A DNA stretch of 64,000 nucleotides. Source: Syngnathus acus. Lineage: Eukaryota > Chordata > Actinopteri > Syngnathiformes > Syngnathidae. Where the stretch lies: NCBI RefSeq assembly GCF_901709675.1, contig NC_051094.1:6539001-6603000 (forward strand), in the 5' to 3' direction. The position numbers were made by a program, and so were the translations under genes. Under the pieces are notes generated by a model, which was not told the DNA's origin, made no database searches, and saw only the letters and a list, made by a program, of their open reading frames with translations. Below are positions 14,057 through 25,709 of this stretch, piece after piece. How positions within the stretch are numbered: the first letter of the stretch is position 1; each line of letters opens with the position of its first letter.

Positions 14057-15934
14057 TGTTTCGTACTTTAGTTTGTTGTTGTTGTGGCAGCTAATTAAGT
14101 ATACCAGCAAGTGTCAGAGAGGATAAGAAAGGCAGAGAAGGAACATCAACAACCGTCATTGTGTCAATCAAATATTTTACACTCGAAGCGGAAAGGCCCA
14201 GACCGACTGACACGCAATTGGAAACTACGAAGAGATGCAACTTGTTGCCAGAGAAAGACAAACATAAGGATGCAATATTGTTTTTCTCTTGAATCAGCTT
14301 TTGAGTCTTGTGTGTGAAAACAGATGGACACGTTGCTTCCAAATGTTGAGTGACCATTCAGCAACCCCTCTCTTTGTGGAGAATCATCTGTATTTCTTCC
14401 ATTTCTGCACTCTCATATCCCATTTCCCCTTTGATTTGTCATCCGTCTGTGATTCATCCTCCCCCCTTCCCTTTTTATGTCCTTAATCACCTGCCGGTCT
14501 GCCCGAGCTGCCATGTTGACACCAGACAAACCGAGCCACATTCTCACATCTTTTTAATGAGCCTGTGTTATTATACAGGCTTCAATTGTCCTGTTGGCAA
14601 AAGATTGGCGGCCTTTAAACAAAAGGTGCTAACCGGCCCTCATCCTGGGCCTCCTAAGACTCTAAATGTATGAGACTCTCTGTGAGACTTCGGAAGAACT
14701 CCTGGGCACAAAGCCAGAAATTTGTCAGGTTACCCCGAATTACTCCTATGCATCAAAGTAAAACTCTTGGGGAAGCCACTTATCTAGTATCAAATATACA
14801 TTAGAAGTCCAACACAGAGGTTAATTTCAGAGGGAAAGCAGAGGTGCAGTGTTAGCACAGATTAGCATTAGTTATCAGCGTTGGCGTCCGATAACCGTTA
14901 TATGCTTGAATGTTGCAAAGCTTGGCTACACAAACTGAAATGTGTAAATCAACAACGGCGAAGCGCTGCCTCCACGAGTGAAAAGACGATGCAGTCTTTA
15001 AAATGATATTTCTTTTGGTAGGCATTCCAGTAATACTAAATCGCTGAGTGAATTAGTTTGCTGTGTTTTTAAAATATAAATTACTGACATTAACAATGTT
15101 AGGGAAACAAAGAAAGCAAGTTTGTTTTTAACGTCTATATTTTAATTGGGGATAACAGTTCTGTAAACTCCTCTTTGTTGTGGAATTGAGGAAAGCCGAT
15201 TTTCATAACTGGAAAACTAAAAACATTAAATTAAACTGCCCAACCTAAAGTGTTATCAAAGTTTGTTGCCTTGAAATTTGTAGTTCGCTGAACATTTTGT
15301 GTGTATGACATTTGTGGCTGTTTTTTAAATTTTAATTATCTCTCTTTGAGAACTACTTTTAAGTACTTCTTACTCCTTATGCAACTATTAGTGGGGAGGA
15401 GAGGATGCAAAACCTCCACCCACAAAATTATTCCTTGGACTGCTAATTGCCTCTCCTTCCAACCCTGTGTCTGTCCATTTGCACAGCAGTAGATGAAATT
15501 GATTCACAACTGTAATTGCTTCCTAAAGGACATGTTGAGATCGGGGAAGTGTGATCAACCTGGAGTGACGCTGTGATGACAATGCGTTCCCTTTATTTTT
15601 GGAGCAGTCTATTCCTTGAACAATATGCTGCCTATTACTGTGATTAGATTTTGCAGTGCACATTTGTGATCCAGCTCTTGTATTAGGTTATTGGGTGTGC
15701 CTCATGTGTGTCTTGCAAGTATTCAGGAGGGAAAAAGTGTTTTGCTTTATCACCAATTGTCCATGTTAATATTCCCCTCTGACGTTGTTGAAGTAATCAG
15801 TGCAGCCCACTATGACCGTGACAGCAGGTTAAGGAGGGGTGAGGAGGAGAAAAGCTCCGTCTGTGCCAGAGAAAACGAAAGCAGCATGAGGTGTATGTGC
15901 TGCCCTCTAGTCAGTCAAATATGCTTGTTATCAA

Positions 15935-15957
15935 TGTGTGTGTGTGTGTGTGTGTGT
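15935..15957. repeat. (TG)n microsatellite
   Basis: About 11 TG units, followed by a degenerate TTTGTGGTGTGTGAGTG stretch. Confidence 0.9.
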
Positions 15958-16736
15958 TTGTGGTGTGTGAGTGAACACAGCAGGAGAGGAATGTAGTCAT
16001 AGCTGTAAAGTGGGTGTGAAAACAGCCATGTTCAATGACCTCCAGGATGACCTCTCCACCCCTCCTCCCCTTGCTCATTGATAGTGTCCTGTGTGTGCTG
16101 CCAAAATGTTTGAAGAAAAAGCATCTAGCGTCGTAGTGAGTGGATTGAAGTCCGTGTGTGTGTGTGTTATTGTTGAGAACAGCAAGAGAATGCCCCCAGA
16201 GTTTACACAGGCCTGAGAGAAGAGGTCAAGGGGATTATCTTAAAGTATTGGCCCACCTCCGACCCCATCCATTCTCCCTGTCCAACTTTGAAGGCAGTCG
16301 GCACCTGTTGTGCAAATCCACGCAGTGAGTGTGAAACGTCTTTCTTCTTTAATTTATAAGAATAAAAATATCCATAATGTTCTGTTTCACGTTAGGTGGA
16401 ACTTTAGATTAGCATTAGCACAAAAACAGCACCGTCCAACATTTTGGGTAAAATACATTTTACATGTAGACCTCCTGCACATGAAGCATATCCACAAATC
16501 TGTTCAGTATGAATTCATGTGACTGGTATTCCTTGTTTGGGATTGAGGGCCACAGCTCGTTTCCTAAAGTTTCATAAATTCTGCAAGGGAGCGCTGGTCT
16601 TGATTTAAGTCGATGACAGATGCAGACTCAAACTTGGATTTGATCCCGGCTGAGTCAGCGATCCCAGCTGGTCGCCACTGCGGGGCGTCTCAGTGCTGGA
16701 GCGGTGCCTGATCCCCCGAACCCTCCCCAACCACGC

Positions 16737-16751
16737 ACGCACACACACACG
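16737..16751. repeat. (AC)n microsatellite, short
   Basis: Short ACGC/ACAC run of about seven dinucleotides. Confidence 0.7.
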
Positions 16752-16954
16752 TTCACATTGCAGAATTGCAATGACATTATTTATAATATGACTATTTATT
16801 GTTATTTTAATGAGCGGTGATAAAGAACATTAAATGCTTTAGTTGCTGTCATTAAAACAATTTAGAATAATTACATGTGGCATGTTAATATCAAAGAGTC
16901 CAAGGTTTTTGCTGTTGATGTTTTTGCAGTGTGTGGCTGGCAGAATTCTAGATA

Positions 16955-16978
16955 ACACACACACACACACACACACAC
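16955..16978. repeat. (AC)n microsatellite
   Basis: Twelve AC units. Confidence 0.9.
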
Positions 16979-18368
16979 GCAGGCCACAACGTACGCCTTC
17001 TAATGAGCTCCAATATAAAGAGCTGAATTAAAAATTGCGTCATTACGAATATTATGACAGTTTTGACTGACATGATCAATGATGTATATTATAAAAATAG
17101 ATTTACTATGTAGTTGTAGTTTTCAGTGTGCAAATGCACTACATTCCTTTTCCACTCATGTAACTCAATAAGCTTAGGAAAATATTACAATGAACTCCAC
17201 GTTGCATTTGACTTAATCTAATAATATCCATTTTGTGAGCTGTGTCCAAAATATCAGTCATTGCAAAGATACCATGCACCGTTTTGACTGATGTTATGTT
17301 ATTCATTCAACAATAGAGAAACAACACAATTTCACTCAAAATTATATCCAAACATTAAAAAACGTAAATTGTAAAACTGTGGTACAATTTGAGCCAAGAC
17401 ACTAATTTCCCATTAAACATTTTTTTTTATAGAACAGCAACAAACAAAAAATATGGAAATCGTGATGATCCCATCACAGTTTAGTCCCATTTGACTTTTT
17501 TTTTTTTTTTAGTGTGAAATCGAGTCCTGTTAAATTGAGCACAAAGCTGATATAGCTGCTTGCAGGGAGCCTGTCTTATTCCGTGCTATGAAAGGCAACA
17601 GGTGGATGGATACACACGTTTATTGTACCTTCTGCCATCTAATGGAAGAGCATTTAATTGTTCTGTCTGTCACTATATGGAGCTGCAGCTTAACAACTAA
17701 TAATTTGTAATGAATCCATAATATTTTTCAGACAAATGTAGTGCAAGTTGATCATTTCCCACGATACCCTGATCTCTCTGCCGTCTGCACACGCACTAGT
17801 GTGCCAGGCACCCTGGTTAGCAATCACTGCACGACACTAAACCACCATGCCGCATCACTTTGTCAGCTAAAAACAACCGGACGAAATCAAATTGAAGAGC
17901 TATTTTTTTTTCCTAAATAATTTTGGTTAATTTAATGTCTTGACTTTTTTTAAATTGTTTGTATTTAATTGCCAGATAATTTCTAATCATATTTCTGTTT
18001 ACTATTAAAGGCAGTACCTCCTCAATAATAACATAACCCACACACAAAAAAAAAACATTGTACTTACCTCTCCGTAATTAAATTACCTTAGTTGGGTTTG
18101 AGGAGTCGGCGTGGGGAAGCGTGGGGAGTGTCGGGGAGTGGGTAATGGGCGGACCAAGGAACATGAGCCAATGGCAGCGCAGTAAAGCAAAGCCACTCGC
18201 TCAGTCGGCGTCTAGAGCTGCTGGGCGCTGCGCGCACTCTCCCAAGGCTCTCCAACACACACACATCCGAATCCATAAACGCACACGCCCGGATACATTG
18301 ACGAAGAAGTCGCGCGCGTGGGACTCGACGCATTTGGTTTAGTTCCCCCGGCTTTTTTTTTTTGCAAG

Positions 18369-18407
18369 ATGGCTCATTTATGTGGAGGCGGTGGGATGCG
18401 CACCTAA
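18369..18407 (+). promoter_or_regulatory. Upstream ORF 1 in efna5 leader (12 codons)
   Basis: ATG at 18369 with A at -3 and G at +4, a strong initiation context, opens a 12-codon ORF ending in TAA at 18405-18407. The ATG sits in CAAGATGGC, which also resembles a YY1 site of the type often found just downstream of start sites. If transcription starts upstream of it, this uORF would reduce scanning to the efna5 ATG. It depends on the unknown start site. Confidence 0.5.
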
Positions 18408-18580
18408 ACAAGTGTCTCCTCTTGACTCAAGCTCCTCAAGCCGGACACCGAGACACAGCAGAGGAGGAAGCGTGATTTTTTCTCTCTCGCTCACTTGTCA
18501 TTTGGATTGATTGATCTGGTCGTCAAGGCTCTCATCCCCTCCCTTACCTTGCACGAAGTGACAAAAGTTGTGTGGACTAC

Positions 18581-18592
18581 ATGGCTTTCTGA
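18581..18592 (+). promoter_or_regulatory. Minimal upstream ORF in efna5 leader (3 codons)
   Basis: ATG GCT TTC TGA: a three-codon uORF with G at +4 but T at -3, so a moderate to weak context. It lies between the strong first uORF and the one that abuts the main start. Confidence 0.4.
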
Positions 18593-18807
18593 CGTGGCCA
18601 TCAGTTCTTTTTGTGTGTGCGTGCGTGTGACTGACTTGTCCCCAAGCACCCAAGGGTGCGCTCCTCGTCATTCACCTTGTTGACGCACCCCTGAAGACCC
18701 AACGCGAGAAGGGGAGGAGGGGGGACATATATCCCCAGCTCCGAGGGACACACGCCACATTGGACCGATCCGAGCCAAGCAGCGCCCGTTGCAAGCGAGC
18801 GTCGTGC

Positions 18808-18870
18808 ATGAGAGCGCTTCACCTGCAGCCACACCAACCAGGAGGAATACGTGGCCAACTTTTGCCGTAG
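18808..18870 (+). promoter_or_regulatory. Upstream ORF ending 2 nt before the efna5 start (20 codons)
   Basis: ATG at 18808 in a weak context (T at -3, A at +4) opens 20 codons and stops at TAG 18868-18870. The efna5 ATG is at 18873, so stop and start are separated by two bases (TAGTGATG). It is in a different frame from efna5. The weak context suggests most ribosomes would scan past it, while those that translate it would terminate on top of the main start. Confidence 0.5.
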
Positions 18871-18872
18871 TG

Positions 18873-18997
18873 ATGCTGCAAGTGGAAATGATCCTCGCCG
18901 TCTGCCTGGTGCTGTGGATGTGTGTTTTTAGCCAGGAGCCCAGTTCCAAAGTGGTGGCAGACCGCTACGCCGTCTTCTGGAACAGGACCAACGCCAA
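18873..18997 (+). CDS. efna5: Ephrin-A5, coding exon 1 (partial gene)
   Basis: This exon encodes the N terminus of ephrin-A5, a GPI-anchored ligand for EphA receptors used in axon guidance and cell-contact signalling. The 41 complete codons give a hydrophobic signal peptide (residues 1-20, with the family-typical LVLWMCVFS stretch), then a mature start at Gln21 and the family motif VADRYAVFWNRTN at 29-40. Asn37-Arg-Thr is an N-glycosylation sequon at the position where human ephrin-A5 has one. The last two bases (AA) plus a G from the next exon would encode Lys, so the intron is phase 2, and the donor at 18998-19003 is GTAAGT. The ATG at 18873 is chosen because it yields the conserved MLxVEM start; it has G at -3. 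The receptor-binding core, GPI signal and remaining exons are outside the window. Teleosts have efna5a and efna5b; this short piece does not decide between them. Confidence 0.94.
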
Positions 18998-20988
18998 GTA
19001 AGTCACTACCTCGCTGTCTTCCTCCGGGCGCTTTGCCCCGCTCCGTCTCGCTGACCCGTGGCGCGCGCAGGGCGGCTTCGGCTGTGTAGCTTTCTGCAGT
19101 GGTGTGGCCATCGCGGGTTGTGTCGTGGACAAATCGAACATCTAAAGTCTTTGTAATTTTATTTTCAAACCATGTGAGCAGACCGGACCAAAAGGAGCCG
19201 CTATGTGGCTCTGATCAGAACCTCTTAACACTACACTCAATCTAATTTATACAGACAATCTGGAGAGGAGGAAAAAAAAAAAAAAAGTCTAGTTATACCT
19301 ACTGGCTCACTTTAACGTGAGACAAAACTGAGTAATTGGCTGAGTACAATCTAAAAAATATATATAGCAGAAAAGCAAAATTATCTTTTCTGTCTTGAAA
19401 CAATGACCAACAATTAAGTGAGTTTTATTTAAATGTTCTATTATTGCATTTTTTGCTTTTTCCATTTCAGTGGCGAGTTAAACTTTATAAAAAAAACTAA
19501 AATCATCACATTTCTCTGTATTTTCCCCTCAAATGCAATTTGAACAAATATTGTGAGAATTTTAAAGAAACAAAAAACTTTTTGAAGAGCTTTTTTATGA
19601 CATGCGTTAGGCTACTCAACTGCGTAAAAGTTCTCAGGACAAAACCACAAACCTGATTCTTACAGTTCTAACATGAAACCGCAAACTTTCATAACTTTTC
19701 TCAGAACTTTTACACCATTTAACACAAAACTATTTCGACCATTTTAGCCTTTTTTTGACACACTGGTCATGGATTAATGCACGCATTTATACTACCGCCT
19801 GAAATTCAACAACGGCCCAAGAACAAAAACAGTTTTCCCTCCTTCACAAAACAGCCGTCAGATTTTTCCCAAGTCAGGATCTGTAAGACTCGCGGCCGAT
19901 CCGCAGCCTGGAAGCTCAAGTTAACATTTATGTAAGAGACAGCTTGACTACTTTTCAACTGAGGCAGCAACGTTGCACATATTAGTCAGGCGTTTCCCTT
20001 TCTGGGGTCCGACTGAGCAGCTTTGTCTCAGACGTGTTAAGTCGAAACACTTGAGTTGTTTGTCACACAACTGGGGAATGGAAATGAAAATTTGTTGAGT
20101 GAGAAAATCATCGTACCCTTTATACATCTTATTTTTGGGAACTATTGTCAAAAACATTTCCTGTATTTGCACTCTGTTTGGAAAGACGAGGGTCATTTGT
20201 TGGAGCAGTTTAGCGGTCAAGTTTACAAAAACCAACGGTGTGTGTAGATCTTGTCGTTGATATCCTCACGCTTGACGACGGCTTGCGGTCGACTTGCCGT
20301 TATTGACTTTATTTTTCTCTCACCATAATTTTGACCTTGATTCCTGCTGTTGATAGACATCCTTTGACTGGACTATATTTTGTTTTCTCCCCTTTCTTCA
20401 GCGAGAACGTTTTGACTCGACTGGACGCTCTGTTAACTTGATTTTTTCCAGATGTGCTGACAGGTTTTCCCACTTTCAGCTCATAATACCAAATTGAAGT
20501 TAAAGTCGCTAACATTGAGAAGAGGGCAATATGAGAAGTTTGCACCAAGCTGGGTTCATGTTTTGCCTCTTTCTGATGCACAGTGTGAAGTAAAGCCCGG
20601 CTTTGAGCCCTGTTGGTCTTCCAAATCCTGTGTCTTGCCTCAAGGAAGGGAACTTTTTTTTTTTTTTCTTTTTTAAATCTTGTAAATTTGCTCATACCGG
20701 TCAATCCGCATGCAAGTTCGCTCCCAAACCCGACTTGGCTTATTTATTAGTCCACTGACAAACATCTAACATATAATTGGTGAAAGCTGCTGCCGCTTTT
20801 TGTTCTTAAAGTCATTCCGATCAATTTTAGTGTCAACTATGCGCACGGAAAAGTGATCCCGTCTCTCCGGGAGTCCACTGAGGTGCAATCTAATGAAGCG
20901 AGGCGTCCTAAATGATACAGCAGGTGACTTCAAAAGTGTAAAGCTGACATCATTTCAGACTAACTCCTAGAGAGGAAGCCGTTTAGCG

Positions 20989-21046
20989 GCCATTCATTTT
21001 TCCAGCCGGCAAAACCGCAGATTCTCCCGGCTGGAAAATGACTGGC
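20989..21046. repeat. Imperfect hairpin, 19 bp stem
   Basis: A 12-bp perfect stem (20998-21009 with 21027-21038, TTTTCCAGCCGG and its complement) encloses a 17-nt loop. After one bulged T the pairing continues for 3 bp, then one mismatch, then 4 bp more. Total length is 58 nt. The size and bulge pattern are compatible with a small structured RNA, but nothing shows that it is transcribed independently. Confidence 0.55.
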
Positions 21047-22385
21047 TTGAGGTAATTAATCACCCCAAGTCGTTTTGGGTGTCCCAAAATTTCTTTGGTT
21101 TCTGATTTATTACGGCCAAGTTAGACATATTATGTCTTTGTGTCATATTATCCTCCAACTTTATTACCAGGCAGAAGTCACACAATGTATGTTTCTAGTG
21201 GGATTATCAAAATTGAAAGTAATGGCTTAAAATATGTCCGTTCATTAAATACATCCATGTAAAATACATTTTACACTGCACGGTCAAGAAGACTGTATCA
21301 AAACTGTGCTCAATCACAGTTGAACTACTCATCCAATTTAAATCCAATTTGTTTATCAAGTACATTAAAAAAAAAAAGGTCAACGAAAGTGCTGTAAAAA
21401 TCATGTTCACCAGACAGAATATTAAATAATATTTCCAAAGATAAATCCAATCAAATAAAATATAAGACCAATAAAAAACAGACTAGACGGAGTAGAAGTT
21501 TAAAAAAAATAAAATAAATCACATTGCTAGAGTCCAACATGGACGGGATATTGTTTCCGCAATTTGGGAACCTTATTCTCATTAACCTTGAAAAAAAATT
21601 GGCGCGGGTTTGAAATTCGTCGCCATCAGTGCAAGCGTTTGTTAGTCGGGGGGCTGAGGGGATTTCCTGGCTGTTTGCTTGGCTTCAATCCATCTTCAAT
21701 TCCACCGTTAAAGACCAAGAACAAAACAAAACAACTTTACTAACTTCACTTTCATCGTTGAACTGCTCCTGGATCTGTCTTCTACCTTCATTTAGCGTTC
21801 TGGCCAGTCAAGAAGTGTTTGGGGAAGTCTTAATACACGTCCTCTCACAGGGTTCATTCAGCTTGAAACGTCTTCTAAATAAAAGGACATTTCACTTGGG
21901 CAGCGTCTGCCCTCTGCGATTCAGCCGGCTGCCTTTGCTTGTGAGTATTTATTCTAATGAGAGGACAGACTAGTGCCCTTTCTTCTGCGACATGTCCCGC
22001 TAAGCTTTCCTCCCTCGCCGCCTCTCTCTCAGTCTGTATCTCCTTGTTCGGCGCTGAAACATGAATGAATACAATTAGATATTTTGGGACTCCATCTGCA
22101 CGCAATGGTGGGCTCTCTGGGGTCAGGATGACTCTGAGAGGTCACACGACTTTAGGCGGGAACTTTGTGACTCTCCTTGAAGGTGTTTATGTCGGCCAGC
22201 GCGTTCTTGACCGTGCCGATTGCTTGTTGTTTTTGTTTTAGTTTCACGCTGTATGTTACGGATGACTTAGTGTTAACCAATAGACTAGACTCCTTTAGGG
22301 AAGCTTATTTAATTGTGTAATGTGCAAATTACTAATAGTATGTATTGTATATTATGCGTCTCGACACATTGAATTTATAATGTCC

Positions 22386-22411
22386 AACAATTGTACATTT
22401 GTACAATTGTT
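22386..22411. repeat. Short perfect inverted repeat
   Basis: Arms AACAATTGTAC (22386-22396) and its complement (22401-22411) around the 4-nt spacer ATTT. Confidence 0.7.
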
Positions 22412-23517
22412 CCTTTGTGATGTCAATGTCAATTCATTGAGTGTGCGGATGATGGATCAAACACAAGGTGGCGGTAATGTGCAGGAATCATGAGTCTCCG
22501 CTGAGTTTTTTTTTTTTTCGATTAAAAGAAAAAAACACGATACATCGGAATTCAAGCAAACGTTTAAAACAGTACTTTACATCTGAAAAATAAAAATAAT
22601 GTACTTGTGCAAATTTTACATTTTGGAATGTATTAAGGACAAATTTCAAGAATCGATTAATTGGTAAATATAAATTCTCTTGACGATTCACACTTTTAGA
22701 AGCAATGGCAGTGCATTGTATGTACTTTACATATTATTGTAAAACATTTCATGTTAAACTTTTGTTGTCATTAAAAAAAAATCTTTTAAAAATAAATTTA
22801 TCAATGTAGAAAAACACATTTCTCAGTCACCCAGCCTTCTAACGTAAAAAAAAAAAGAATAACACTGGTCAACAAAGTTTTACGAAAAATTTTAATCGGC
22901 AATTTTATAGATTTTTTTTGCACTGATTCCCAGTCTGTTATTTCTTGAGCACATCCGATTCTCACAATATTCGCAATAATATAAAGTGTAGTATACTAAT
23001 ACTATATTCATGAATTAACGATTAGGTTCAGCAGCAGGTAGATTTTTTATTAACTTTTTTTATGAACTTTTTTATGAATAATTTACTCAGCATGGTACAT
23101 TCATATTGCGCAAGCAAAAATAATATCTAAAAAATATATTGATGTGCTAGGAAAAAAGTAAAGAAATATTTTTAAATCACCTTCCCAAATATGTTTAGAG
23201 ACACAAAGCCCTTGAGGGTATCGGAAATTCAAATCGCCATGGCTTTCACCTGAGAAGGTCCAACAATAGAGTATGTGGAAGATCGCTTGGAACGAAGTCG
23301 TCCCAATGTGTATTACAAACTGCAAAAGTGACAGTTGTTTTGCACGGAATTTTTTTTTTTTTAATTTGCGCAATTTGCTAAGAGGCTTTTTTAATGGAAA
23401 TAAAAAAAAAACAATTATCAATACAACACTACCAGAAGTTCTTAAAATGATTCAACGTACCAAGTCAGTAATTTAATGCAAATTGTTGAAAAACGGAGCA
23501 CGTTGAAGATGGCCAAG

Positions 23518-23534
23518 CGCCAGGTGGCGACATT
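23518..23534 (+). promoter_or_regulatory. CTCF-like site
   Basis: The word GCGCCAGGTGGCGACAT matches the CTCF core (CCAGRKGGCR) across all core positions, though the CCA preceding the core is degenerate. Single motif matches are common, so occupancy is only a possibility. Confidence 0.3.
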
Positions 23535-24323
23535 ACAAACTCTGAAAACCTTTCAAGGACTAAAATGTCTGGAAAATGAATTTGCACCAGAAATGTCATG
23601 CTTTCTTCCTGACTCTATTGGAAAGTATTCCTTTAAAAAAATCAAGTTGACGTCAACTTTGATTGCATGAATAAGTGAGGTTTTGACCATAATACCTCAT
23701 AAATGTAATATGTAGCTCTATCCAGTCCTTTATTGCAGTTTTTTTTTTTAAACTCTCTCCTCAGCGCTCTCTTCCTCTGTCTGAGGACTGATTAGTTCTC
23801 AATAATGACCCTCTGCTCCGTAGTCTTTTTTTTGCCTACGGGACCGGCAGCCACCAGCTCTGGCTTAAGCTGCCAGGTCCAAAAGTGGAAGCGACGCAGA
23901 GAGTGAGCAGGAGGAGAAGGCAGAAAAACAAAAACAATGTTTGCGAGCAGGGATGATTTAAATGAGAAATTGTTTTTTTTTCTTGGTTTAGTCAAGGTTT
24001 AGATGTCACATTGTATTTTCTCAACAGACCTGTAAATGCACTTTCCATTTAGATTAGATTTTTTTTCCTATTAAACAAGAAAATGAGGCCGGCAGGCAGC
24101 AGTCAATGCGGAGTCCATGTGCTTGGCAGAGCAGCTGCTCTTTCGGCGTGTGGCAGCGGTGGAGAGCGAGGACTTTTTGGCCGTGACCCTCGAGGAGCTG
24201 CTACACTGCACACTGAAGAAATTTTGTTGGTCAGACGCGGGACGGGGAGATGTAACTCTGGTCGGGTAAAGGCATCTTACAATTTGACGACCTAAATTAA
24301 GCCTTTTAATGAGTTGCATTAAA

Positions 24324-24371
24324 ATTTTCAGAGCAGCATATATATATATATATATATGCTGCTCTGAAAAT
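24324..24371. repeat. Perfect 48-bp palindrome with TA core
   Basis: Positions 24324-24339 (ATTTTCAGAGCAGCAT) are exactly complementary to 24356-24371, and the 16-bp centre is pure alternating TA, so all 48 bp are self-complementary. A second TA tract (24371-24382) follows directly. Such a sequence can extrude as a cruciform or fold as a hairpin RNA. Confidence 0.9.
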
Positions 24372-25502
24372 ATATATATATAATTTTGGTGGAGATCCAA
24401 ATAAAATCATATTCATATTTTGATATTTATTTATTTTCACCTCACTTCCTTAGTGAATGTTGATCTGTCTGAATACAGGAGGTGAATATTGGAAGGAGTA
24501 AAATTCAATGTTTTGGCCCTAAAAATCTGTCTGCTTTACTGACTGTCATTGGAGTTATGTTTGTACGGGAAGAATTCTTGTACCAGTTCTCGGTCGATGG
24601 TCCAAGTGTATCTAATGTGACTGCTGTCTCCATACCAAAACATGGCCAAATTTCTCCGTTTTATGAGCCCTTTTCACTGGAGTGAGATGTCATATTAAAT
24701 TGAAAAATATGGACGGCGTTTAATGGAAGTCAAGCTCATTTCACTTTCACATTCCCTCCTCCCTTGACTGGGGCCAAGTTCTTAATGCCCCGGTTTTTGT
24801 TTTCACAGTAATCGCTCCAAGGTCAGATGGAGTGCTGAAACACTGCTATCAGTGGAACAATCTGTCTTGTATTCAACCCTTTTGTAAAGAACTTGGAAGC
24901 ATTGCTTGGAATTAACCGGCTTATGCAGCAGCAGTTTAATGTCCAACGAAAGATACCGTATTTTATTTTTTCCCCCAACAATTTACTTTGGCTACGAGTC
25001 ACTTTGTGAAGTTCCTTGCCTCTTTTGCAATGGCTGTCTGGCTTGTGTTGCTTTTAAAATATCAATGATGTGCAAAGTGCTTTGCAGTTACTTTGCAGTT
25101 TTTTAAGTTGGGTCAAGTCACCTCAAGTGTTTTTTTTTTTTTTGCTCTCAAGTGGATTTGAATGTTTCCGTCAATATTATCAAAGCAGACTTGCCTAAAT
25201 ATGGATAGGAGACTTAAAAGTGAGTGTAATTTGGTCAAACTTCATCCAGATTGTTTTTCTTAAAGAAAGTTGCTGCCAGTTCTGATAAGAACCAAAACAG
25301 CATTCCCGGAATCTTCTCTTCCTCGTTCACTCCTTTCTTAAGAGACGGGAAAATGGCGCTAGCGTATCCTTGCTTGGGCTCCTCTGCTCTGTAAGATGGT
25401 GGCCCAGGAGCAGCTGTTCCAGCAGTAACGCTTGGTTGAGCTATCACCCCTGACCAGAGAGCGGTGCTGCTGAGTGAGCTTCTGAAGGACCTCTGCTCTT
25501 AA

Positions 25503-25532
25503 CCCCCCACCCCCCCCCCCCCCCCCCCCCCC
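25503..25532. repeat. Long poly-C tract
   Basis: C6, one A, then 23 uninterrupted C residues (25510-25532). The minus strand is a long G run able to form G-quadruplexes and the plus strand can form an i-motif. Length in an assembly may be imprecise. Confidence 0.9.
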
Positions 25533-25686
25533 ATGAGCACACGTTTAAATCCATTTGCTGATTTTAACCAGCACATTCTGCTATGGGTGATTTGACCTTG
25601 TTAAATACATTTACTGTCTGACTTCCACTAGCTTTACAGGAACCACGCCCGCTCGTAAAGGCCAAGAGGACTAATGGATTCCAATT

Positions 25687-25709
25687 TTATTTTATTTATT
25701 TATTTATTT
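25687..25709. repeat. (TTTA)n microsatellite
   Basis: About five to six TTTA/TTAT units. Confidence 0.8.

Larger units (their letters stand above)
7906..18059. other. Proximal 5' flank of efna5, no gene seen
   Basis: Non-coding sequence with a SINE-like fragment (8941-9038), a G13 run (9620-9632), an 11-bp-period trio of TCATAATG words at 12184-12213, a fish-repeat end near 14024-14056, and TG/AC microsatellites at 15935-15957, 16737-16751 and 16955-16978. Open frames are short and unconvincing. Distal enhancers are possible but not demonstrable from sequence alone. Confidence 0.6.
18060..18872 (+). promoter_or_regulatory. efna5: efna5 CpG-rich promoter and 5' leader
   Basis: Sequence becomes CpG-rich here compared with the AT-rich flank ending near 18060, and stays so past exon 1 to about 19110. 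A GC box (GGGCGG) lies at 18147-18152 and a CCAAT box at 18168-18172, close together as in TATA-less CpG-island promoters. There is no convincing TATA box; a weak TATA-like string near 18725 sits too near the start codon to be the main one. Transcription probably starts between about 18200 and 18360, which would give a leader of roughly 500-650 nt. The exact start site cannot be read from sequence. The leader contains three short upstream ORFs, described separately. Confidence 0.7.
19004..24323. other. Intron 1, first part
   Basis: CpG-rich for about 100 bp after the donor, then AT-rich with many short A/T runs. It contains a hairpin at 20989-21046, an 11-bp inverted repeat at 22386-22411 and a CTCF-like word at 23518-23534. 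No exon recognised. Confidence 0.6.

Noticed and set aside
18088-18411. 107-codon minus-strand open frame over the efna5 promoter
   Set aside because: GC-rich composition explains the lack of stops; arginine/serine-rich translation with no recognisable domain.
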